Of a DNA stretch of 64,000 nt, positions 27,901 through 36,500 are shown piece after piece (the first letter of the stretch is position 1; each line of letters begins with the position of its first letter). Origin of the DNA: Prochilodus magdalenae. Taxonomy: Eukaryota > Chordata > Actinopteri > Characiformes > Prochilodontidae. The DNA lies in the NCBI GenBank assembly GCA_024036415.1, contig JAMWET010003560.1:388001-452000 (forward strand), written 5' to 3'. Under the pieces are notes generated by a model. The model was not told where the DNA came from. It saw only the letters and a list, made by a program, of their open reading frames with translations, and ran no database searches. The translations under genes and the position numbers were made by a program.

Positions 27901-30900
27901 AAGTTTTAGTGAACAATTGTATTATTTGTATTTGCTGATTTTTACATATTTGTGGATACAAATATGCATGTGAAGTGTGTACTTTGTGGCAGATGTGTTA
28001 CCTTATCTTCACCAAAAAACATTTCATTTGACCAAGGGCCCCCACACTTCTGCCTTCTACCTCTGACTTCCTTTGCTCAGGCTTATGAAGACATTCCTTC
28101 CTCTTTTGTTCATATTTGATTCATTTACTGTTACACCTTTACACAAACACTGAAGCGTCTGAAAGCTGATTCTCTTCACTGTAGTACGTTCTGTGGGGAG
28201 GTTCATGCACTGATGACCCTTTTCACTGTGGTTATAGATGATGGTGATTCAGACAGCACATCTTCAGGAGAATGCTATGACAACATAGAAGCGGAACCGG
28301 AGCAACTTTTAAATCCGGGTCAGCTGATGGAACATTCCCAGTCATGTTAAGTCCTATGGTGTTTCTTATACACCTTTTAACATCACCTCTATTTCTCTAA
28401 CAGGTGGTAACCAGTTTCACCCTGAGCATTCAGTGCAGGCGGCACCTGCACCCAACACCAGTCAATCCGCTAACAGAGCTTGTAAGTTAGACATGCTTAC
28501 TTTTTATACAGCTTGGTCGTATGGTTAAAATCAAAGACTCAATTATAAATCAAATAAAAATTTAAATAAAGCTTTATTTATTTCAACCCAAGAGGGATGT
28601 GTAAGGTTGTTACAAGGGCTTTGTAGCTGTTTTTTTTAGAGTGTTGATTGATAACGTTGTCCCTGAGAACTTGAGAATCCCTGAGAACTTGAAATCCTTT
28701 GAAAGATTTAAAAAGATTTAATCCCTTGTTGATCCCACAGTGGGGAAATTTAGTCTCCGCATTTAACCCATCCGTGAAGTGAAACACCCACATACAGACT
28801 CACTAGTGAACACACACACTAGGGGCAGTGAGCACACTTACCCGGAGCAGTGGGCAGCCCTATCCACGGCGCCCGGGGAGCAGTTGGGGGTTAGGTGCCT
28901 TGCTCAAGGGCACCTCAGTCGTTACTGTCAGTTTAGGTAATCGAACCAGCAACCCTCGGGTCACAAGGCTGGTTCCCTAACCTCCAGCCCACGACTGAAG
29001 TGTTTTGCGACACCAACTGCAATTTTGTGTGACATTAATATCTAGAACTTGTATTATTATCTATATTTTCTATATTTAAAGTATTCTGCAAAAGTATAAG
29101 GCACCAAACTAAATAGTTTCATAACAGTTATCTTGGCAAAAAGCGCTTCTTTGCATGTTAAAACATCATATATGGTTAAAATAATACATCTGAGATAAAT
29201 ACAGTAAAAATGAAAAGTTCTATATAAATGTACACAACAGGACTAGGCAGCACAGCTCTACAGGAATAAATGAAATGCAGCAAAATGCAGTCATCTGACG
29301 ATGACACTCAAATAGTTGCAGTTGCTCAGAAGAAAGTGTAGGATTACAGTGCTATTGGGAAGGAAGATAAAGGTTACCAGGAACATGATGAAGCAATAAT
29401 GAAATATTTAGAGAGATATGGGCAATTATTCTTGAGCTACACATACAGAAGTAGCGTCCCTCAGTACGGTGTTGAGCTGCCAAGTGTGCTAAGGCAGGCA
29501 TCTTGGCATGGAGCTGTTGAAGTTCCTAATTGTGTCCTGTGATAATCCATCTAGAATATTCTCGCACAGTTCCTGCAGTTTTTGGTTTAGGGGTGGAGGT
29601 GAAGTAACCCCAGGCCCTCCGGACATACCGTTCATCTTGACGCTGACCACGGTGCCTCTACACATGGATTTATTGGTCATCTCCACCAGGACAAAAGTGG
29701 GAATCATCACTCAAGATGACCTGCTGCCATTCTGACTCACTCCATGACAGTCTGGCATGACACCATTGAAGACTTTGGCGATGTTCATGTGGTGTAGGGG
29801 CAGTTGTTGAAACGGTCTGGGTGCATGTAGTCCTGTGTCATGCAGCCATCTGCCAATGATGGCACTAACAGGATGACTATAGAGGAGATCACTGCTCATG
29901 CAATCATGGCTGTTGGGCCAAATTGTCAGTTCTCTGTCTCCATAGTTCGTGTAGGTCTCCTACATCCTTCATGTCACTGGTGCATGTCTTCTTCTATCCA
30001 CTGCCTCCAACAGCATGTTACGGTAGTATCTGTCCGACCAGCATGGCACACAATACGTTGATAAGACCATCCGACTTCCCAGAGCCCTATGATGTGACCC
30101 CTCTCTAACTGCTTGAATTGCTTTCAAACTCTTCTCTGAAGTAAACTTACTTGCAAAGGATGTTACCAACATGACAGCACGAGTCCAAATGGAAAGCATG
30201 CGCAACAGGACGACTTTATATAGTCAGTCAGGTACAGCAGTAAGGCCCGTCCTTGCTTACACCATGGTCAAGCATGAAACTTGAACTGGTCATGTTATTT
30301 CTTGATAAAATATATATATATATACACACAATGAGCTAGAACTTATTAATAATAATTAATTAATATAGTATTAACTTCCTGATTAACATAACAGTCACAA
30401 ATAAACAGTAATTGTGTATTAAAATGTGCATTTTATGCATTTTAAATGTGTTACCTTATTTTTGCTACAAATATTAACAAAACATTTAATTTGATCAGGG
30501 GCCTAAAAACATCTACATCTATTTCCTTTACTCAGGCGTATGAAGACATTACATGCTCTTTTGTTCATTGACTGTGACATCGATTGATCACTATTTGCCT
30601 TTAAACCTAAATAACAAACACTGAAGCGTCTGAAAGCTGATTCTCTTCACTGTAGTACGTTCTGTGGGGAGGTCCATGCACTGATGACCCTTTTCACTGT
30701 GGTTATAGATGATGGTGATTCAGACAGCACATCTTCAGGAGAATGCTATGAAAACATAGAAGCGGAACCGGAGCAACTTTTAAATCCGGGTCAGCTGATG
30801 GAACATTCCCAGTCACGTTAAGTCCTATGGTGTTTCTTATACACCTTTTAACATCACCTCTATTTCTCTAACAGGTGGTAACCAGTTTCACCCTGAGCAT

Positions 30901-32749
30901 TCAGTGCAAGCGGCACCTGCACCCAACACCAGTCAATCCGCTAACGGAAACCGTAAGTTAAACATGCTTACTTTTTAATTAGCTTGGTCGTATGCTTAAA
31001 AAGAAGAATACAATTATTACTTTATTCTCCTGTGAAGAAGAGGAATGGAGTGATACAGAGAGTACTTCATCTGACGACTGCTATGAAAACGTAGGCATGG
31101 AGGCGGAAGCCTTTGTCCAGACATGTAAGCAAATGTTCTTCATCCTTAATGTGGTCTCACCAGTTGTTTTCTACATTGTTAAACTGTGTAAACAAAGAAA
31201 ATCAGAGTGCTCCAATGTGAAATGCTTTGTTCGAGAGAAACATACTAAGTCAGCATTGTTATCAGTGGTGTGGTGTTGGGAACACATTGTTTTGCGGTAA
31301 TTTAAACACAATATTTTGGCCTTAAATACATATTTTCATAACTCTAATCTAATCAGTGTGTACAGTACAGAAAAACAGTCCCCAAAAACAACTTGCACTC
31401 ATGTCATTATCCACACTACATATAAAAGTCGGAGGACATGAGTATGTTTTTGGGTGGTTTCGGATGGTAAATGAAATGGTTATATTTGCACTGTAGACAT
31501 TGGGGCTCTTTGCTCCCATTACCACCTCTGTAAAGAGGTATGTTTCACCACAATGACCCATTTCACATCATACCACTCTGAATATTTCTGTGTTCGTCTT
31601 ACTGACTAAATGACTATGCATTATAAAAAAATCTGTGAAGCTTCTCTAACATTAAAACTGTACTCATATTTGATTTAAAAAAAAAAAAAATGGCATTAGA
31701 TCTCAATCTAAAATCTGATATATATGCATATGTTTGCTCAACATCTCACTTATGACCCCCTGGTTCCAAGCCTTTGAAACCTTGAATTGAACCCACACTC
31801 TTAAAAATAAAAGTATCAAAAAGAGTCGTTTAGAGCTATAGTATAAAACCTTTTCATTCCCCAAAGCAGCTGTCCTTGATTCCAGTCCTAAGGATCCCAT
31901 GCGCAGTTTCAAAGAACCACTATCCTAACCTACGGGCTTTAGTTAGAACTTGATTCCTACTTGCTGAGCCAAATCAGCTGTGTTGCAAGGCAGCGAGTAA
32001 CCAGGACTACAGCTAATAACATTGGCTTAAAAAACCTTTAAAAGGTTTAAAAGGTTTTAGTAGTTCCTGAAAGGCAGAGGTCCCATGATGGTCCACATTT
32101 TAGCTAAAACCTAACTTACAATACATAGAGGTGGAGTAAAAATGTGGACGGTCAGGTCTTTGCAGACCTTTATGACCTCTATGTTGTATCGCATCACTCC
32201 AACAAACCCTTTCTGGTGTCTATATTTGAGTGCATATTAAACTAAGTGTTTGAGGGAAAACAGAACACTATTCTAAAACATCAAACATATCCTCTCGTTC
32301 ATCTCTGAAAGTTGAGGGAAGCCCATCACATCCTGAACAGAAACCCCTGGGCCACCACACTGCTCAGCCGACAGGAAACAGCAATATTCACGTACCAGTC
32401 TCCCCGAATCAAGGTATTTCTTAGGTGTAGCCAAGCAGAGTATCTCTGTTTAAAGGCCTTCACTGAACTGGCCAAGTTCAGGTTTTATTAAGTGTACTGA
32501 TGTGACAAGACTTTATGGCTTTTCATTACAGTATGAAAATGCAAATTAATAAGACAGTGACATCTTGTTTTTACCATTTTTAACATCTACCATATCTGGC
32601 ATGAACTAATACAGATATCACTGTTCCTCCTCTCTCTAGACGACAGTAGCACTTCATCTGATGACACATATGAAAATGTACCAGATATTGATGAGGATGA
32701 TTGCCAGTCGTCTTCAAGCCATGATTATGACGACGTTTCCAACTGGTGA
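12509..32749 (+). CDS. cd6: CD6-like SRCR-domain lymphocyte receptor (17 exons, 635 aa)
   Basis: Exons: 12509-12560, 17008-17058, 18842-19132, 20324-20638, 22326-22391, 22548-22688, 24908-25024, 25159-25257, 27093-27173, 27248-27325, 28238-28318, 28404-28481, 30709-30789, 30875-30952, 31038-31124, 32312-32413, 32640-32749. Every intron is phase 1 and the sum is 1908 nt, closing in frame. Order: signal peptide (MELLLMAVVLHALCLPE), short linker, two SRCR domains, Thr-rich stalk, one membrane span, about 370-residue cytoplasmic tail. The tail holds repeated STSSGE-C-Y-[ED]-N-I blocks, like the STSSGEWYQNF site of mammalian CD6, and ends HDYDDVSNW, like CD6's terminal YDDI. CD6 is a T-cell surface receptor that tunes TCR signalling through adaptor SH2 domains. 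Oddities: two SRCR domains rather than three, triplicated tail exons, one GC-AG intron. CD5 or another family member is the alternative. Confidence 0.8.
13776..14110. mobile_element. Mariner/Tc1-type MITE in intron 1
   Basis: The left side 'tacagttgtatgaaaaggtt' with 'ctgatcaaatgacatttt' is mirrored on the right by 'aaatgtcatttgac ... catatgactgtac'. The arms are imperfect and the middle is AT-rich and non-coding. Related right-end sequence ('gtgttaccttat ... catttgac/gatca-gggcc') also occurs at about 27990-28050 and 30445-30510, just ahead of the duplicated tail exons of the same gene. Confidence 0.5.
14120..16990. other. Remainder of intron 1 of the CD6-like gene
   Basis: Both strands were searched for a third SRCR exon (an SVCDDxW-type core with Cys-rich flanks and phase 1 borders) and none was found. 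The stretch is AT-rich with no clear repeat termini. Confidence 0.4.
17405..17625. mobile_element. Fish MITE-like repeat ('AAAGAACC' family)
   Basis: It contains 'gaaggttcttcaca', 'gagaaccaaatgtggttctg' and 'gctccaaagaacccttttgg', the recurrent elements of a very common fish MITE in which GGTTCTT and AAGAACC motifs face each other. Partial relatives occur at 18130-18185, 31798-32080 and 46480-46552. Assignment to a superfamily (probably hAT) is from memory. Confidence 0.5.
18130..18185. mobile_element. Short remnant of the 'AAAGAACC' MITE family
   Basis: 'ttaaaaagaaaagtgccaaa' followed by 'gagttctttagagccatag' matches the equivalent blocks of the copies at 31798 and 46480. It lies in intron 2 of the CD6-like gene. 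Confidence 0.4.
18842..19132 (+). CDS. cd6: Exon 3 of the CD6-like gene: divergent SRCR domain 1
   Basis: This 291-nt exon has phase 1 at both ends (acceptor TTCCTTAG, donor G|GTGAGT). Eight cysteines are spread over about 90 residues (SQGCSG, AQQVCTALDCGG, INTCLTDCI, HNCTA, DNCSE, VNCG), and the VC-x-LDCGG core fits an SRCR fold. The usual SVCDDxW signature is replaced by SWVPVIF. Such an atypical membrane-distal SRCR domain is also a feature of CD5 and CD6. Several N-linked sites (NKS, NKT, NCT, NCS) are present. Confidence 0.75.
20324..20638 (+). CDS. cd6: Exon 4 of the CD6-like gene: canonical group B SRCR domain
   Basis: This 315-nt phase 1/1 exon encodes a textbook SRCR domain: RLVSSYACAGRVELL, then [24 protein letters not shown], then LNCTGNES, IWHCSQK, NYCGHKEDAGVVCS. 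Eight cysteines place it in group B. The single-exon coding of the whole domain is typical of this group. Ligand-binding residues for CD166/ALCAM cannot be judged from the sequence alone. Confidence 0.92.
22548..22696 (+). CDS. cd6: Transmembrane exon of the CD6-like gene with GC donor
   Basis: The exon 22548-22688 encodes an extracellular stub, then the hydrophobic segment VWGCIALSVALLLVLLSNAAL and KHYRRK as stop-transfer. The donor is AATG|GCAAGT, a GC-AG intron with an otherwise perfect donor. Using it keeps phase 1 and joins correctly to exon 24908. If it is not used, translation reads G-K and hits TAG at 22694-22696, giving a receptor with almost no cytoplasmic tail. Confidence 0.8.
22740..23247. 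repeat. 66-bp minisatellite lacking G on the + strand
   Basis: Copies of a unit like 'taacatacattaccactcaa + tataatacattaccattcac + cataaccacacattactatt' recur with a 66-bp period. Anchors 'ataacta' fall at 22864, 22930, 23046, 23112 and 23178; the 116-bp step contains a rearranged unit. From 22813 to 23247 there is not one G on the + strand. It lies in intron 6 of the CD6-like gene, just after the GC-donor exon. Confidence 0.9.
23345..23500. mobile_element. MITE copy 2 (CACTGTCCAAAGAAAA family)
   Basis: 'tatcactgtccaaggcaaat' opens a block sharing 'ctgaatggtgactttacaagagaggg', 'caagtcaa' and 'tttggagcatttccattggtt' with the copies at 11661 and 54795. The right terminal repeat is no longer recognisable. 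Confidence 0.5.
23620..23715. repeat. Short degenerate 'tatagttta' tandem repeat
   Basis: Variants of 'atagtttatagatt' are repeated over about 95 bp in intron 6 of the CD6-like gene. No coding potential. Confidence 0.5.
24542..24772. mobile_element. Tc1-type MITE, 231 bp, flanked by TA
   Basis: The left end CAGTGGGGAAAATAAGTATT continues 'tgaacaccctgcgactttgc' and so on. The right end is its near-perfect complement: 'gggagaacttgcaaagttgc', 'agggtgttcaaatacttatt', 'ttccccaatg'. TA dinucleotides stand on both sides (24540-24541 and 24773-24774). The arms are nearly 60 bp and the middle (about 115 bp) is non-coding. It is inserted in intron 6 of the CD6-like gene. Confidence 0.92.
24789..24875. 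repeat. Strong inverted repeat 32 nt upstream of a CD6-like tail exon
   Basis: The left arm 24789-24812 (GTAACCAGTTACAGAAACCT plus CTTG) pairs with the right arm 24852-24875 (its complement with about two mismatches); the loop is about 39 nt. The exon at 24908 begins 32 nt after the right arm, so the hairpin abuts the branch point and polypyrimidine region. It could be a small MITE of its own. Confidence 0.75.
26000..26480 (+). mobile_element. Degenerate Tc1-like transposase remnant
   Basis: Frame-shifted plus-strand translation contains PRMGFVFPHNEEIF, HHWFEV, HSVEFRRMVW and SPDMSPIDAFDF. These correspond to the 'F-x-x-D-N-A-x-H ... WPxxSPDxNPIExxWD' end of Tc1 catalytic domains. Catalytic residues are substituted, frames are broken and no terminal repeats could be defined. 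It sits in the CD6-like intron before the first copy of the tail exon pair. Confidence 0.6.
27093..27325 (+). CDS. cd6: CD6-like tail exon pair, copy A
   Basis: Exons 27093-27173 (81 nt) and 27248-27325 (78 nt) have phase 1 at all borders. The first encodes DGDSDSTSSGECYENIESEQ and then EQLLNPG. The second encodes GGNQIHPEHSLQMAPLPNTS and then QSANRT. The Y-E-N-I site fits the pYxN consensus of GRB2-family SH2 domains. This copy is the most diverged of the three pairs, so it is likely the oldest or the ancestral one. Confidence 0.85.
27782..27872. repeat. Palindromic fish MITE-like hairpin
   Basis: 'ccaatcctggtcctggagat' + 'ctaccac' is mirrored by 'gtggtaggtctccaggactg' + 'ggcag' about 45 bp later, forming a hairpin of about 25-bp arms. 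This sequence type is widely dispersed in fish genomes. It lies in the intron between copies A and B of the tail exon pair. Confidence 0.65.
28238..28481 (+). CDS. cd6: CD6-like tail exon pair, copy B
   Basis: Exons 28238-28318 (81 nt) and 28404-28481 (78 nt) have the same lengths, phases and small intron as copies A and C. They encode STSSGECYDNIEAEPEQLLN and GNQFHPEHSVQAAPAPNTSQ. The motif here is Y-D-N-I, still pYxN. Flanking intron sequence from about 28165 matches copy C almost base for base, showing a recent duplication of genomic DNA rather than of exons alone. Confidence 0.88.
28665..28995 (-). mobile_element. tRNA-derived SINE-like repeat, copy 2
   Basis: Read on the minus strand it starts 'cgtgggctggaggttaggga', 'accagccttgtgacccgagg', then 'ggttcgattacc' (B-box-like), 'gaggtgcccttgagcaaggc', '...ggtgtttcacttcacggatg', 'ggttaaatgcggagactaaa' and 'tttccccactgtgggatcaa'. 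The copy at 5100-5300 matches it in order with deletions. It lies just after copy B of the CD6-like tail exons. Confidence 0.7.
29075..29160. mobile_element. Terminus of a DNA transposon
   Basis: 'gtattctgcaaaagtataag' + 'gcaccaaac' resembles the 'tactgtgcaaaagtcttaggcacc' terminus of a common fish DNA transposon. A cousin starts at about 59528. Only one end is recognisable. Confidence 0.4.
29470..30230 (-). mobile_element. Degenerate Tc1-like transposase remnant, minus strand
   Basis: Minus-strand translation gives VSVKMNGMSG and NQKLQELCENILDGLSQDTI followed by RNFNSSMPRCL, resembling the conserved Tc1 tail 'LWxxLxxEWxxIPQxTIxxLxxSMxRRCxA'. The part further upstream on that strand (30205-29970) has many stops. 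No terminal repeats were delimited. It lies between copies B and C of the duplicated tail exons. Confidence 0.55.
30709..30952 (+). CDS. cd6: CD6-like tail exon pair, copy C
   Basis: Exons 30709-30789 (81 nt) and 30875-30952 (78 nt). The offset from copy B is exactly 2471 bp for both exons. The proteins differ from copy B by only a few residues (YENI instead of YDNI; ANGN instead of ANRA). The downstream donor is GTAAGT and the frame continues into the exon at 31038. Confidence 0.88.
31038..31124 (+). CDS. cd6: CD6-like tail exon with tandem NAGNAG acceptor
   Basis: This 87-nt phase 1/1 exon encodes EEWSDTESTSSDDCYENVGM and then EAEAFVQT, a fourth pYxN-type site related to the repeated exons (S-T-S-S-x-x-C-Y-E-N). 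The acceptor reads TGTGAAGAAG|AGG, so either AG at 31036-31037 or at 31039-31040 can be used, differing by one codon. Confidence 0.75.
31798..32080. mobile_element. 'AAAGAACC' MITE-family remnant
   Basis: 'cactcttaaaaataaaagta', 'gtcgtttagagctatag', 'ttcaaagaaccac' and 'aaacctttaaaaggtttaaa' + 'aggtttta' repeat the motifs seen at 17405 and 46480, with intervening unrelated sequence. In intron of the CD6-like gene. Confidence 0.4.
32312..32749 (+). CDS. cd6: Last two exons of the CD6-like gene
   Basis: Exon 32312-32413 encodes a Pro/His-rich stretch (FEGSPSHPEQKPLGHHTAQP and so on). Exon 32640-32749 encodes DDSSTSSDDTYENVPDIDED, then DCQSSSSHDYDDVSNW and TGA at 32747-32749. It supplies the fifth pYxN site (YENV) and the terminal YDDV. 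In mammalian CD6 the last YDDI-type tyrosine binds the SLP-76 SH2 domain. Confidence 0.85.
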
Positions 32750-33061
32750 TTTTCGACACTGGATCAGTGGACAAAGTCGTACAGACTGTTAGCATGTTAT
32801 TTATTCTAGTTTCTGGATGTGGTGGTAATGAAAAAGTGCACATTTACATTAGTTCAAAATATAATGTTTATTCATTATTTACTCTATACACTATATTTTT
32901 GCCCTCTCTGCATTTGATTGGAGCAAAAATAGGATTTACAAGAATGTACATACGTTTAAATAGTTTAATTGTGATTCACATGATAAATATTTTCAGTTTT
33001 GAACACAACATTCTTATGACATTATTCAGTCATAAGAAGTTAACAGTCCAATGAATGTCCG

Positions 33062-33067
33062 AATAAA
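33062..33067 (+). terminator. Polyadenylation signal AATAAA for the CD6-like gene
   Basis: A canonical AATAAA lies 313 bp after the stop codon at 32749, with T-rich sequence following. It is a plausible 3' end; no other plus-strand hexamer close to the stop fits better. Confidence 0.6.
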
Positions 33068-33370
33068 GAATGTTCTCATCACATGGTTCCAAATTTCAAA
33101 TGAGTGCTGAAAGATATTCCATTTGGTGTATAAATGTAGTCTAAACCTTTCAATAATGTTCCAGTAAAACCTTTCCATCCTTTGATGCCACCCAAAGTAC
33201 AGTTATTGCAAGTTAAATGCTGCAATAAGGGGTAAAACTGCAAAAGATTTAAGATTGCAGGTTTCTCAGAAGTCAAAAAAGACGTACAAAGTCACCACCA
33301 AATGACACCATAAGGCAACCATACATTAAACACCAAGTGTAGTCTAGCCTATAAATAGCTTAATACCTGG

Positions 33371-33376
33371 TTTATT
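33371..33376 (-). terminator. Polyadenylation signal AATAAA for CFAP418 (minus strand)
   Basis: TTTATT on the + strand gives AATAAA on the minus strand, 127 bp past the CFAP418 stop (33503). With the hexamer at 33062 this implies convergent transcripts ending about 300 bp apart. Confidence 0.55.
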
Positions 33377-33502
33377 TGTCTCAACAACCTGAGTAACAGA
33401 CTAACAATAGATGGCAGAAAATGGCCAGCATCTTCTCTGGAGCACATAGCATATCAGCACCCCTTCTGAAAGTAGCTTGATACAACGTGGTCCATAAGAT
33501 CA

Positions 33503-36500
33503 TTAAGCTTTGTGTTGCCCACAAACCCACTTGAGCTGTGGTAAATGCCTCAGTTCGGTCAGGGTAAAGGTGGAGTGCCAGCTGCACTGGCAGGCATATG
33601 CACGCGCACCCTGCCTCCTCTTTAGCTTGGCTCGCAACTTGTTACGGTCTGGCATGTTGTTTCTGCAAGGCAACAACACACACAAACTGAAAAACCTTTT
33701 ATTCTCTTTCCAATTTCCAAACAGTGAAACCGTGAAGTTTTTCTTTTACAAGTTTCATTTTGCTCAGAAAGTTTCGAATTACTGTACGTGTTACTTCTGC
33801 ATCACAACGCAACACAATGAAGTACATAAGAAGAGTAAACAACACCAAACGATGCTGAAAATGAGTCACAGTGTGTTTGATTGGTGAAGCCAAGTACAGA
33901 ACACATAGACTCTAAGCCTGAGATAAGGAAATGATGCAGTCATTGTGGAAAAAGCTTTTGTGTTCCGTTATTCATGCTTCCGTGTTAAAAAGACATTACT
34001 GCACATTTTCCTGCACTTTTCTCAGACCAATGCTCTTTATGAAAGGTTATGAAATATCTTAATCTGTTTTCCCCTGACATAAAACAGAACACAATTTCTG
34101 AAATTCAGAAAAAAAAAATAGACCACCAACTAGTTCAGCAGCCCTGTGATGGTTGTTCTAGCATGAGCCACTGCTGCCCTCTCCTGACTAAAACTACATC
34201 ATTCAATATGACATAAACTTACCTGAAGAAGAGATAGTCACAGGAACAGTCCCACTCATGATCATCAAACATTGCTACACGGAAATCGCAAGCTGTGCAT
34301 CTTAGTTGGTCACATGCCCTCCAAGAAAAAGTACACAGAAAAAATACACACATATTGAAATTGTACAAATGATGTTGTCATAATTCAGTAGTTAGATTTC
34401 TACACAAGATCATTGGAGGTGGGCTACTTGTAATATGCAAATACTATAATGCTAACTACTTATTGAAATCTACTAGTTCTTGGAATCACAGCCTGATTGG
34501 CAGTTTTGTGTTGTGGTTTATTCAAAGGGCAGTCAAGGCTGAAACACTCTTTATAACTTCAGCATGAATGGGAGGGGCTAAACTGCTGTAGGCTGAAAAG
34601 ACATATGCAAAGGTGCTGGTGTTCATAACTTTAAAAAAAAAAAAAAACAACAACAAAGCCAAAACAAACTGATTTTGGAGCTTAATTTCCATATATGGGC
34701 TGTAAAAAAAAAGCTTTCCAAGATATGGATCTTTTAGTGGATCATCATTTAGGATAACCATCTATCAATCATCAGTGGGTTCATATAGCAGTCTAAGAGA
34801 AGTTATTCATCATAACACTCACCTTTGTGAAATACCTGTTCCGACACCACTTACTATCAAGGTTCCACCCAGAAACAGAGGGCAACATCTGTATGTAAAA
34901 TGCAGAAGCACATTTACCTTTCAGGCCTATCTGTTCGCTCATCAGCTCAACTCAAGGTCTTACTCAGAAAAACAAAAAAACTACTTATTATCATTCTCAA
35001 AGTACAAATTGTCCCTTATTTAGCTTAAACAAGCCATGAAAAGGTTCATCTTATAGGTCCTAGGTCCGTAGTCCTTAAATTTTCAGGGTACCAAGTATCA
35101 GTTTGGTTCTGAATTCTGGACATTGGTTTGTTCAACTGTTTGATGATATCTGGGAATCATGTGAAAAGAAGGAGATGTCAGAGAGTTTTAACACTGATGA
35201 CACTGAATTAGTTGCGTTGAAGCAATGACGAAGCATTGGTTGGCATAATGTTACACATGCTATTTTGGTGAAGATCCTCTTAATCCTATTAAGAGAAAAA
35301 CAAAGCACAAGAAACCTTTGGAAAACAGGCGTTTAACATAACTATATCTATAACTGTCACTAAAACAATAATCGACCTCATCTTTAAAAACATATTATAG
35401 TTTTTAGCCCTTACAGTAATTTACAGTATCTTTAGTCTCCTATATGCATGACATTATTTAAAACTGCATCTGACTGGTTCTCACAAAATAATTACCTTTT
35501 TGTAATCATGCATTTTGACCCATCATCACCAAGAAATTATGAATGAACATTTTTCATACACTTCCAAAGTGCCTTAGTCTTAACCATCTTCATTTGAATT
35601 GTACTCTGGCAGTAATTACCCAAGACTTGGTATTTAGTTATTCAATAATCAGCAGCAAGTGTGAAAATAACTGCGTTTGATGAGAGTAATCTACTGTCTG
35701 TGGGTAGGTATCATCAGCAGAACAATAATAGCTATGCTGAAGATCACAATCTTTAGTTTCTCTTGTTTAGTTTCTAAACCACAAAGAGCCGATTTACAGA
35801 CACTGATAAGAACAGTGTTGAGCGTGCCCAAATTAACACTGGCATTGGTTAGTGCTTGAAACCTTATTAAACTTTAAAAAGCTCATCATGTGGATTACCT
35901 TGACAGACATAAGTATCATTTACCATATTCCATATAGATTAGCTTTTAAAATAACTTTCTTCAAAAAAAGTGTGCTATGCTATGCAAAATGTAAATGAAA
36001 GAAGGATTCAACAACGACCAAATCATTTTAACACTATGTTGATCTGAAAACAGCAAAGAAAAAAAAACAAAAAAACACATGAAATGCTGAATCTGAGAAA
36101 TGTTATTGTTTTTGGAAAAATGTATGCTCATTTTGAATTTGATGCCTGCAACACGTTTCCAAAACACTCTGTAAGGGTTTGGTAACTTAAAAGCCATTGG
36201 AGATGTATTATACTGTATTACAGTGCTCATTTACCTTTTACAGAAGGTCTAGTTTAGTATTTGTTTAGTATATGTTTTGACATTGACTTCTTGTGTGCAA
36301 CATGAGAACAATCTCTTTTTTTTTCAATTCAAACTGATACCACAGTGTGTTCCTCATAACTCCCTTCAACTTACTTTTTTGAAGCTGTTCGAGGAGAAGA
36401 ATTCTTAGTGCAGCTTCTTTCTGCAGCAGGTATCTGTAAACATGCACTTTATTTCATTTAGCAGCACATTGTTTTTACTGTTAGATGTGGAAGCTGTCCA

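Noticed and set aside
34897..34950. Possible extra CFAP418 exon ending ...GPERG-like before a GTAAAT donor on the minus strand
   Set aside because: No in-frame acceptor is available without a stop codon, and joining exon 36433-36375 directly to 34888-34823 restores the expected protein.
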